Assembly (NCBI GenBank): GCA_003517915.1
Contig: DOZQ01000078.1
Coordinates: 11,814-17,219 of the forward strand
Length of the DNA: 5,406 nt
Direction of reading: 5' to 3'
From: Oscillospiraceae bacterium
GTDB lineage: Bacteria > Bacillota > Clostridia > Oscillospirales > Acutalibacteraceae
The position numbers were made by a program, and so were the translations under genes. Shown here in pieces: positions 1 to 5,131 of the stretch; the stretch's first letter is position 1, and every line of letters begins with the position of its first letter. The notes under the pieces were generated by a model. The model ran no database searches and had not been told where the DNA came from. It saw only the letters and a list, made by a program, of their open reading frames with translations.

Positions 1-102
1 AAATCGGCTGGTGCCGCTATCAAACCCGCATGGGGAATCGGGCAGCGTCCGCTCTCCACGACCCTACCGCCTGATCTCTTAGCAAGAGAGGAAATCCCAT
101 GA
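1..102 (+). CDS. 3' end of an unidentified upstream gene (partial, frame uncertain)
   Basis: The window starts inside what is probably the last part of a gene in the same operon as the hydrolase that follows. Two frames are plausible. The frame from base 1 is open for 33 codons, ends in ...DLLAREEIP and stops at TGA 100-102, giving an ATGA overlap with the start at 99, a common sign of translational coupling. The frame from base 2 ends in ...RSPRPYRLIS at TAG 80-82, just upstream of the next ribosome binding site, and has more G/C at third codon positions. The third frame stops at 72-74. All are too short to recognise. In related elements an ATPase or channel gene often precedes the hydrolase, but nothing here proves it. 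Confidence 0.35.
   Translation, partial: KSAGAAIKPAWGIGQRPLSTTLPPDLLAREEIP
85..94 (+). promoter_or_regulatory. Ribosome binding site of the NlpC/P60 hydrolase gene
   Basis: The purine run AGAGAGGAAA ends 4 nt before ATG 99, with the AGAGG core 7 nt upstream. This supports ATG 99 as the start. The site lies inside or just after the tail of the preceding gene, so no separate promoter is needed. Confidence 0.7.
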
Positions 103-1361
103 AAAAAATGATAGTAGCAACGGTAATGCCTTTTATACTAGGCGCAGCCGGATTGTGTGGCGTACTGATATTGATTTTTGGTGGAGGGGATTCTGATAAA
201 CCGATTGCAACGCCCGCCTCCAATGAGCAAGCAGAAAAATACTATGGCGTTTCAAATGAAATTGGCGTACCGTGGGATTTATGTATTCTGATTGATACAT
301 TCATAAGCGACAAAGACGGAAAATCAGATATAGAAGACTTAAATCCCCTTCTGACTTCCCTCAATTTTTGCAAATTGCAGTGTGATTACTATTTATGGGA
401 TTCTTCTGCCGACGATGATAGTGGCGATTGGGTTTTTGACCATACCTCTTATATTTCCGGCAGAAACGCGATTTTAACCGCTATGAGACTTGGCAATGAC
501 GCGACGGTGAGTGATCTTTCTAAAGCGATGAAAAACTATGACCAAACTTACAGCGATCGTGAGGACAAACGGGAAACATTCATTGTCACTGCGCAGGAAA
601 GCGAGTTTAGGGATATTCTAGACCTCTACTACAACACCATGTTTGACTCTAAGGAAATCGATCAAATAATCGAGCTATATGAAAGCCGGTATCTGTATTA
701 CTTGTACTTAGAAGGGAATCCCGGTGTTGCGTGGACTCCGGGCGCAGTGGATCTCCCGCCTATCGTGGTTGGATCGGTCAATCGGCTGGATATTGTGAAT
801 ATTGCGGTTCAGATCATAGACGCGCCGTACTTGCTGGGAGGAAAATCACCTTACGCGGGTCCGCCACTCTGTGCGCTGGATTGCAGCGGATACGTGGATT
901 GGGTATACATGCAAGCTTTCGGCGAAACTGTATCCGGCAACTTGGGCGGCACGACGATCCAGCTACAGCGTTGCGAGATCATTGACGAGGACGAGCTGAA
1001 AATCGGGGATTTAGGTTTCTACTACTGGCCGAACGAAATCCCCTCCGACGGTTACAATCATGTCGGTATCTATGTCGGGAAAATCAACGGCAAAGACGCT
1101 TTTATCCATTGCGGCGGGCCGTACTGGGGCTATCCCGGCCGGGACAGCGGGCGCGTGATCGTCTCTATAAACGATCAGGGGCGCGGCAGCACAAAGAACC
1201 TGATAAATCCGATGGGCGGCACGTTCTCGGGGCCGGAGATGCTTGCCAGCAATTTTGTGATCTTCGCAAGGCCGCAATTCCAGTTTATCGATGATGTGGA
1301 GGAAGAAGAGACTGACGAGGACGAGCCTGACGAGGAAACGCCGATAGGAGCGGCGGAATAG
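99..1361 (+). CDS. Membrane-anchored NlpC/P60 family peptidoglycan hydrolase of a conjugation system
   Basis: A 420-residue cell-wall hydrolase, probably cutting peptide stems of peptidoglycan to let the mating channel through. Residues about 5-27 are a hydrophobic segment after MKK, an uncleaved anchor or signal. Residues about 45-205 form an acidic, Tyr-rich region that I do not recognise; in Tn916 Orf14-type proteins this place holds a lysozyme-like domain, but I see no clear lysozyme signature. A Pro-rich linker (about 207-222) leads to the NlpC/P60 domain (about 228-395): LDCSGYV carries nucleophile Cys262, NHVGIYVG carries His321, and FIHCGG carries His337 as likely third triad member. 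The C-terminus (about 398-420) is strongly acidic. The start is chosen from the site at 85-94. The gene is followed by a strong hairpin, so it probably ends its operon. G+C jumps from about 35% to 65% near base 720, at the domain junction. The family call is firm; the conjugation role is inferred from the VirB6-like neighbour. Confidence 0.88.
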   Translation: MKKMIVATVMPFILGAAGLCGVLILIFGGGDSDKPIATPASNEQAEKYYGVSNEIGVPWDLCILIDTFISDKDGKSDIEDLNPLLTSLNFCKLQCDYYLWDSSADDDSGDWVFDHTSYISGRNAILTAMRLGNDATVSDLSKAMKNYDQTYSDREDKRETFIVTAQESEFRDILDLYYNTMFDSKEIDQIIELYESRYLYYLYLEGNPGVAWTPGAVDLPPIVVGSVNRLDIVNIAVQIIDAPYLLGGKSPYAGPPLCALDCSGYVDWVYMQAFGETVSGNLGGTTIQLQRCEIIDEDELKIGDLGFYYWPNEIPSDGYNHVGIYVGKINGKDAFIHCGGPYWGYPGRDSGRVIVSINDQGRGSTKNLINPMGGTFSGPEMLASNFVIFARPQFQFIDDVEEEETDEDEPDEETPIGAAE

Positions 1362-1366
1362 AAAAT

Positions 1367-1392
1367 CCGCTCCGGCGCGGATGCCGGAGCGG
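1367..1392. terminator. GC-rich hairpin between convergent genes, probable bidirectional terminator
   Basis: CCGCTCCGGC (1367-1376) pairs perfectly with GCCGGAGCGG (1383-1392) around a 6-nt loop. On the + strand it begins 6 nt after the hydrolase stop and is followed by GAAGCTTT, a weak T-tract. Read on the - strand it follows the rep stop by about 50 nt and is followed by ATTTTCTATT, a better T-tract. It is placed to end transcription from both sides. Confidence 0.75.
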
Positions 1393-1444
1393 GAAGCTTT
1401 GGTGCTGCTATTCCAAAAGCGCAGGCGGCATAGATGAAGAATCC

Positions 1445-2392
1445 TCATTCCCCACGCCGACGCCCGGCTATTATATCGTCTATTTCGTCCATTGAGATAT
1501 CATCTGTACCGTTAAGAACAGATTGTCGTTGCGCAACCTCAAGGGTGCTCTCAAGCCTTACACGCGCCGGTGTCTCGTCACCCAGCAGCCCCTCCATAAG
1601 CTTGTCCTGGTCTTTATCCGAAAGCGGCGGCGAAAGCTCCGCGCGCCTAGACCGTGTCGGCAACTTCGGCGCTTTCTTCTTCGCAATAGAAAAAAATATT
1701 GCGGTAACTTTATTTCGCTGGCCGTGTCTTTCACGAAGCTCGACTTCCAGATCGGTATACTCGTTTATGTCTTTAATTGCGGGATCGAGTACACGAGCGC
1801 GAAAATTATTATAACGACTTTGGCAGGAGGGAGGGGCTTTAAGTCTTTTTGCGATATCTTCCGGATCGAAATCCACAATTGTCTTGTGATCCAGTGATTT
1901 CAAGATTTCATATAGCCTTTCGGCATATTGTGAGGAGAAATTGATAAGGTAGCGAAATTCTGTGGAGGAAAAGGGTTTTCCCTCAAAAAACGGCTTCAAT
2001 TCTTCATTGGGCGTTATTATAACGCTTCCATCTTTGGCTACATATTTGATTGATTTAAGCCAAGGGGCTTGAATTAAATACTGTCCTTTTTCATCCTTAT
2101 AGACTATTTCCACAGACTTGCCAATCAGCTTATTTGAGAGATTACGAATTTCCCTGTAATAATCATTTCCTGCCACTTCAAAAAGCTCTTGAAATGCTTT
2201 GATAGAAAGAGTTACAGGCTCAAATGATTTGCCGTCTTGCTGTCCTGCGAGTATTGCATAATATACGACCCGATGTTCTTGCAAAGTCAGACCGTACCGT
2301 GCAGAGCGGAAAAACTCACTTTTTGCTTTTATTGTACCCTTTCTTCGTCTTGCTATATTTTTTGATTCAATGGCAGAAGGATTTTGTTTCAC
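1445..2392 (-). CDS. Rep_3 family plasmid replication initiator protein
   Basis: A 315-residue initiator of the Rep_3 (RepB/RepE-like) family, which binds repeated sites at its origin to start plasmid replication and often represses its own promoter. After a basic N-terminus (ARRRKGTIKAK, residues 14-24) comes the first winged-helix region (about 25-125), with the typical YGLTLQEHRVVYYAI helix, a VTLSIKAFQELF strand-helix and the YREIRNLSNKLIGKSVEI segment. The second (about 130-232) carries FRYLINFSSQYAERLYEILKS and FRARVLDPAIKDINEYTDLEVE. Residues about 233-315 form a charged tail outside the core family domain; its gene portion is about 60% G+C against about 38% for the core. The GTG start at 2392 is chosen because AAGGAGG sits 7 nt upstream and in-frame TGA TAA codons lie just beyond. 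An own promoter is at 2416-2444. rep converges on the hydrolase gene and diverges from the lipoprotein gene. Confidence 0.93.
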   Translation of the reverse strand: MKQNPSAIESKNIARRRKGTIKAKSEFFRSARYGLTLQEHRVVYYAILAGQQDGKSFEPVTLSIKAFQELFEVAGNDYYREIRNLSNKLIGKSVEIVYKDEKGQYLIQAPWLKSIKYVAKDGSVIITPNEELKPFFEGKPFSSTEFRYLINFSSQYAERLYEILKSLDHKTIVDFDPEDIAKRLKAPPSCQSRYNNFRARVLDPAIKDINEYTDLEVELRERHGQRNKVTAIFFSIAKKKAPKLPTRSRRAELSPPLSDKDQDKLMEGLLGDETPARVRLESTLEVAQRQSVLNGTDDISMDEIDDIIAGRRRGE

Positions 2393-2399
2393 TTCATCG

Positions 2400-2406
2400 C
2401 CTCCTT
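2400..2406 (-). promoter_or_regulatory. Shine-Dalgarno site of rep deciding a GTG start
   Basis: AAGGAGG on the - strand lies 7 nt before GTG 2392-2390. An ATG at 2397-2395 is only 2 nt from the site and reads ATG AAG TGA, so it cannot be the rep start; its stop overlaps the GTG. The promoter predicts a leader of only about 17 nt, most of it this site. Confidence 0.85.
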
Positions 2407-2415
2407 ATCAAGAAC

Positions 2416-2444
2416 AATATAGCATACATGCTGCTACATGTCAA
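2416..2444 (-). promoter_or_regulatory. Promoter of rep
   Basis: On the - strand a perfect -35 TTGACA (2444-2439) and a -10 TATATT (2421-2416) are separated by exactly 17 nt. TGC directly before the -10 makes it an extended -10. Transcription should start near 2409, about 17 nt before the GTG. This is the clearest promoter in the window, and operator-like repeats overlap it. Confidence 0.85.
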
Positions 2445-2454
2445 CATCATGTTG
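2442..2454. promoter_or_regulatory. Perfect 13-bp palindrome on the rep -35 box, candidate operator
   Basis: CAACAT-C-ATGTTG is a perfect inverted repeat whose edge (2442-2444) is part of the -35 hexamer of the rep promoter. A protein bound here would block RNA polymerase. Rep_3 initiators are known to autorepress through inverted half-iterons at their promoters, so Rep itself is the first candidate. That this site is bound is inference. Confidence 0.55.
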
Positions 2455-2516
2455 TAGTCAGTTGCTACATAACTGTAATATTTTTGTCCGAACTGAGGTT
2501 TTCAGTTGCGAGATCA

Positions 2517-2538
2517 AACCCTAAAAATGTAGCAACTG
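2517..2538 (+). repeat. 22-bp direct repeat, copy 1
   Basis: AACCCTAA at 2517-2524 is followed by AAA and TGTAGCAACTG (2528-2538). It matches copy 2 at 2801-2822 in 20 of 22 positions. It ends just before an AT-rich stretch and contains the iteron-like motif. Confidence 0.75.
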
Positions 2539-2540
2539 GA

Positions 2541-2660
2541 ATAAGGAAATATCTTTCATTGCACACAATAATTACTTTAATTAAAGCACATTTCTTCTTT
2601 TTCATCGAGGTAAAAAAAATTAAGAACGAAATTTTCCACGTGAAAACCGTTTTCCACAAT
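2541..2660. other. Candidate origin core: AT-rich stretch with DnaA-box-like sites
   Basis: Bases 2541-2631 are very AT-rich, a plausible unwinding element, and contain the perfect 12-bp palindrome CTTTAATTAAAG (2575-2586). Directly after come TTTTCCACG (2632-2640) and TTTTCCACA (2650-2658), in the same orientation with starts 18 bp apart. The second fits the relaxed DnaA-box pattern TTWTNCACA and the first differs from it by one base. Rep gene, motif cluster, AT-rich DNA and DnaA boxes side by side are the standard parts of an iteron plasmid origin. No gene is convincing here. Confidence 0.55.
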
Positions 2661-2780
2661 GGCGTTGCAAAATGATGTTGAAAACCTCATTTACCCTGCT
2701 GATTTTGCCCGATTCAATCCATAATTTAGTGCCTCGAACCCAATATGCGTCACGAAATGTCGAATTCAATCCAATTTTAT

Positions 2781-2797
2781 TAAAAGAATCTCTTTTA
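2781..2797. repeat. 7-bp inverted repeat next to the second 22-bp repeat
   Basis: TAAAAGA-ATC-TCTTTTA is a perfect inverted repeat with a 3-nt centre. It ends 3 nt before the repeat at 2801. It is AT-rich and lacks a T-tract, so it is not a typical terminator. It may be a protein site or part of the origin. Confidence 0.6.
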
Positions 2798-2800
2798 CCG

Positions 2801-2822
2801 AACCCTAAGATTGTAGCAACTG
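2801..2822 (+). repeat. 22-bp direct repeat, copy 2
   Basis: AACCCTAA (2801-2808) then GAT and TGTAGCAACTG (2812-2822), in the same orientation as copy 1. Two mismatches in 22, with 262 nt between the copies. It lies 160 bp upstream of the lipoprotein gene, so a bound protein could act on the origin, on the transfer promoter, or on both. Confidence 0.75.
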
Positions 2823-2863
2823 ATTTTCATTTATCCTTTTCACTATGCGGGTTTTAAGCACCC

Positions 2864-2894
2864 TTCCCTATTCCTTTCCCTATTCCTTTCCCTA
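2864..2894. repeat. 12-bp perfect tandem repeat, 2.6 copies
   Basis: Unit TTCCCTATTCCT at 2864-2875 and 2876-2887, then TTCCCTA at 2888-2894, with no mismatches. It is pyrimidine-only except for one A per unit. It lies about 90 bp upstream of the lipoprotein start. It could be a binding array or a slippage-prone tract. Confidence 0.9.
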
Positions 2895-2962
2895 AAAAGA
2901 AAGTTCTATATAGCAAGGTTAGTCTAGTGTTAAAGAAAAAATCAAAATATTTTCAACGCAAA

Positions 2963-2970
2963 AGAGAGGA
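2963..2970 (+). promoter_or_regulatory. Ribosome binding site of the lipoprotein gene
   Basis: AGAGAGGA ends 12 nt before ATG 2983, a rather long spacing. The ATG at 2970-2972 overlaps the site and opens only a 25-codon frame, so 2983, which starts a perfect lipoprotein signal, is the better start. Confidence 0.55.
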
Positions 2971-2982
2971 TGTCTATTCACC

Positions 2983-3765
2983 ATGAAAAAAATCTTCCTG
3001 CTAACTGCCATCCTATGCGCCATGTTGCTTGTGCTCGGCTCCTGTAACGATCCGCAGACGATCACGGACAGCGAACCGGCATTATCAGACTCACCGGAAC
3101 CCGATGTTACCCGCATCGAGGGTGAGGCCGCGCACTTTGCCGGGATGTACGGGCTGACCGGCGCGGAGTATACGAACCGAAACGGCCATGTAGAGACTTG
3201 CGCCGTTGGCTGGCCGACGTTTACCGATTGCGAAATCTTAGAGCGCAGCGAGGACGGGCTGGAATACACATGCACGGCGCAGCTGACGTCGGAGGACTGG
3301 ATCGGCTCGACCAAGTTTAAAATCACGTATCTGCTGAATCAGGGCGTATACACCGTCAATTCGCTCGACTTCGAAAAAACAGAGATTTCCCCCGCTCACC
3401 CGCTGGATTTTTCGGACGAAAACAAAGAACCGCTTTTCTACAAGGACAAATTTCGGTACAAGATAACCCCGGAAGACAGACTAACAACTTCGGTGACAGT
3501 AAATGCGGATACGCTGGAAAGCGTTCGTTTGATTGAATTTCTGCAAATAAATGAAAAAACTGAGGAAAGCAGCCCTGATGATGAACACTACAAAATAGAA
3601 ATAACGCTGAATAGTGGAGAAATAATGCAAGGTACGATATTTTGCTATTATAGACCTGCATTGATAAGTGAACACGACTTTGAGGACTTCAATCGCTTTA
3701 AAGAAATTGAAGACGTAGAAAAATGGAGAATCCTCACTCACGACGATTTTATGCTTATTAGGTGA
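2983..3765 (+). CDS. Lipoprotein of unknown function, first gene of a transfer unit
   Basis: A 260-residue predicted lipoprotein. Residues 1-20 are a signal peptide (MKK, then a Leu/Ala-rich core) and LGSC at 18-21 is a lipobox, so Cys21 should be lipid-modified and the protein held on the outer face of the membrane. An acidic Ser/Pro/Asp-rich linker (22-45) is followed by a region (about 46-135) with Cys73, Cys83 and Cys97 and alternating strand-like stretches, then a charged C-terminal part (about 140-260) with EHYKIEITLNSGEIMQGTIF. I do not recognise a family. The next gene begins 4 nt after its stop, so the two are co-transcribed and probably coupled. By position it could be a mating-channel accessory or a surface-exclusion protein; this is guesswork. 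Local G+C falls from about 60% to about 35% near base 3480, inside the gene. Confidence 0.85.
   Translation: MKKIFLLTAILCAMLLVLGSCNDPQTITDSEPALSDSPEPDVTRIEGEAAHFAGMYGLTGAEYTNRNGHVETCAVGWPTFTDCEILERSEDGLEYTCTAQLTSEDWIGSTKFKITYLLNQGVYTVNSLDFEKTEISPAHPLDFSDENKEPLFYKDKFRYKITPEDRLTTSVTVNADTLESVRLIEFLQINEKTEESSPDDEHYKIEITLNSGEIMQGTIFCYYRPALISEHDFEDFNRFKEIEDVEKWRILTHDDFMLIR
3760..3765 (+). promoter_or_regulatory. Ribosome binding site overlapping the lipoprotein stop codon
   Basis: AGGTGA contains the lipoprotein TGA stop (3763-3765) and lies 4 nt before ATG 3770. A ribosome ending on the lipoprotein would uncover or reuse this site, which suggests coupled translation. Confidence 0.6.
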
Positions 3766-3769
3766 CATC

Positions 3770-5131
3770 ATGAAAATAAAATTAATTTTTATTGCAATCA
3801 CTATTCTGCTAACAATATTTGCATTGCCATTGCAAGCAAGCGCAGCAGGTGGAATTGTAGATATTGAGGAGTTTGACAACATCACAAGCGGAGACGGGCA
3901 ATATCTGGCCAGCGATTATCGCGATAATTATAATTTGGACATCATAGAGCTGGGAATAATGGATAGCGGCGATAAAATGGTGAACGCTTTGGCAAACATC
4001 CTTTTTTCCTTCCTGCGTTTGCTGTCCTATTTAACCGTCGTTATATTTTACCACTGTTTTTCGTTTGATATTGCAACGCTGTTCGGAGCGCAGATAGGCG
4101 CTATCCAAGCCGGACTAACAAATTCTATATTTCGCGGACTTTTCCCGCTTGCGTTTGGCGCGAGTGCCTTTTTTCTGGGTATGCAACTACTTAAGCGAAA
4201 CATTCAGGGGATTTTTTCGGAACTGGGAAAAGTTATTTTTATTTGGGTAATAAGCTTTCTTGTAGTCACTGACAGTGCCTTTTTCCTATCCTTCGTCAAT
4301 TCTATGACAAAAGAAATCAGTGTTCAGGCGTTGGGGGATATGTCCGGCGGCGGTGTGTCCAGTTCCGGCGACGTCAATGCCTATGCCGCCGAAGCCTCCG
4401 GGATACTTTGGGGAAGCCTGGTTCATAAACCGTGGGTAACGCTGGAATTCGGAGATAGCTATGCTCCGCAAGAAGATAAAATTGAAGAACTTCTGGCAGC
4501 GCCTCCAAACAGCGATACGAGACTAGAGCTGATAAAGAAACATAACAAAGACAACGGGCTTTTTGAAAAAGATGTCGGCGGCTGGAGGGTGGGATTTATC
4601 TTTCTTCTGCTTATCCCTGTCGTTATAAAATGTGCCATATACTGCTGCGTGGCTTTTTTTCAAATTTGTTTCCAACTGCTAACACTGTTTTACGTGCTCA
4701 CATGCCCGGTGATCTTGCTGCTGGCTATCGCGCCAACCTTCGGAGGGCTTGATTTAATCAAAAAATGGCTGTTGAAGATACTGGAGACGCAGATTAGCAT
4801 TCTGGTACTGACTTTCATTATCGGCCTTATGATATCTATCGATAACTTGCTCTTTGCGCAAAACAGCGCATACGGCTGGTTAATTGGCCTTGTCATTCAG
4901 GTTTTAGTATCGGTGGCGCTGATTTTGAACCGGAACAAGCTTTTCAAGGCGCTGGGCGGCATAACGCGCGGCATTCAGAATCCTCAATATGCGCTCCGGC
5001 AGTATATGCGCTCCGGAAATATCTACGAAACCGCAGACCGCATGACCCATTCGCACGGATCGGGAAGACGGCACCATGCGCGACACCGCGACCGGGAAGA
5101 CAGGAGTTACGACCGCGATCCGGCGCCGTAA
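3770..5131 (+). CDS. VirB6/TrbL-like polytopic membrane protein of a Gram-positive conjugation channel
   Basis: A 453-residue integral membrane protein, probably the VirB6-like part of the type IV secretion channel that carries DNA through the membrane. Residues 1-25 look like a signal peptide with an ASA/A cleavage site. Hydrophobic segments lie near 70-97, 118-139, 151-175, 272-292, 293-320, 335-357 and 366-386. An extracytoplasmic-looking loop (about 180-270) contains GILWGSLVHKPWVTLEFGD (211-229); a Trp...Pro-Trp...Gly motif in this place recalls ConG/Orf15/TcpH-type proteins of Gram-positive elements. I base that on pattern memory, not on an alignment. The tail (about 388-453) is basic and His/Arg/Asp-rich (residues 426-448), expected in the cytoplasm. 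The same frame is open for 91 codons after the TAA stop at 5129-5131, so the protein may be truncated here. The start is supported by AGGTGA and the 4-nt gap to the lipoprotein gene. Confidence 0.82.
   Translation: MKIKLIFIAITILLTIFALPLQASAAGGIVDIEEFDNITSGDGQYLASDYRDNYNLDIIELGIMDSGDKMVNALANILFSFLRLLSYLTVVIFYHCFSFDIATLFGAQIGAIQAGLTNSIFRGLFPLAFGASAFFLGMQLLKRNIQGIFSELGKVIFIWVISFLVVTDSAFFLSFVNSMTKEISVQALGDMSGGGVSSSGDVNAYAAEASGILWGSLVHKPWVTLEFGDSYAPQEDKIEELLAAPPNSDTRLELIKKHNKDNGLFEKDVGGWRVGFIFLLLIPVVIKCAIYCCVAFFQICFQLLTLFYVLTCPVILLLAIAPTFGGLDLIKKWLLKILETQISILVLTFIIGLMISIDNLLFAQNSAYGWLIGLVIQVLVSVALILNRNKLFKALGGITRGIQNPQYALRQYMRSGNIYETADRMTHSHGSGRRHHARHRDREDRSYDRDPAP

Larger units (their letters stand above)
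2428..2538. repeat. Cluster of iteron-like motifs upstream of rep
   Basis: The motif ATGTAGCAACTG occurs at 2527-2538 (+) and at 2459-2470 (-, exact). Degenerate copies read on the - strand lie at 2503-2514 (2 mismatches) and 2428-2439 (3 mismatches, inside the -10/-35 spacer of the rep promoter). Half-sites AACTG/CAGTT form two inverted pairs with 7-nt spacers: CAGTT...AACTG at 2459-2475 and AACTG...CAGTT at 2491-2507, centred 32 bp apart. Iterons near the gene are the usual binding sites of Rep_3 proteins, but here the copies are irregular rather than a neat tandem array. Confidence 0.55.
2661..2982. other. Non-coding region with repeats upstream of the transfer unit
   Basis: This stretch has no convincing gene. 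ATTCAATCCA occurs twice (2712-2721 and 2764-2773), and CGAACCC twice (2735-2741 and 2799-2805). A 7-bp hairpin, a second 22-bp repeat copy and a 12-bp tandem repeat follow, listed separately. The 8-bp palindrome CTATATAG lies at 2906-2913. The promoter for the + strand unit at 2983 should be here, but I see no good -35/-10 pair, so it may need an activator or deviate from consensus. Confidence 0.5.

Noticed and set aside
1011..1448. 145-codon open frame on the - strand opposite the hydrolase
   Set aside because: It overlaps the catalytic NlpC/P60 domain in antisense, its product has no recognisable domain, and GC-rich coding DNA often leaves the opposite strand open.
1434..1897. Two + strand open frames (126 and 124 codons) opposite rep
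   Set aside because: They are antisense to a firmly identified Rep gene, and the products are Ser/Arg-rich with no domain.
2452..2481. Possible + strand promoter (TTGTAG, 18-nt spacer, TAATAT) that could give a counter-transcript
   Set aside because: The -35 matches consensus in only three positions, and the same bases are better explained as iteron-like motifs. No small gene or RNA follows.
2370..2675. 101-codon + strand open frame across the rep start and origin
   Set aside because: It overlaps the rep promoter and the repeats, has no ribosome binding site, and its Phe/Ile-rich product is typical of AT-rich non-coding DNA.
2672..2857. 61-codon + strand open frame in the intergenic region
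   Set aside because: No Shine-Dalgarno site precedes ATG 2672, its span includes the hairpin and the 22-bp repeat, and the product resembles nothing known.
2919..2948. Weak promoter TTAGTC / CAAAAT before the lipoprotein gene
   Set aside because: Three and four matches of six are no better than chance in AT-rich DNA.
3481..3885. 134-codon - strand open frame across the lipoprotein/VirB6 junction
   Set aside because: It is antisense to two genes with clear signal peptides and coupled starts. Its hydrophobic look comes from the reverse complement of AT-rich codons.
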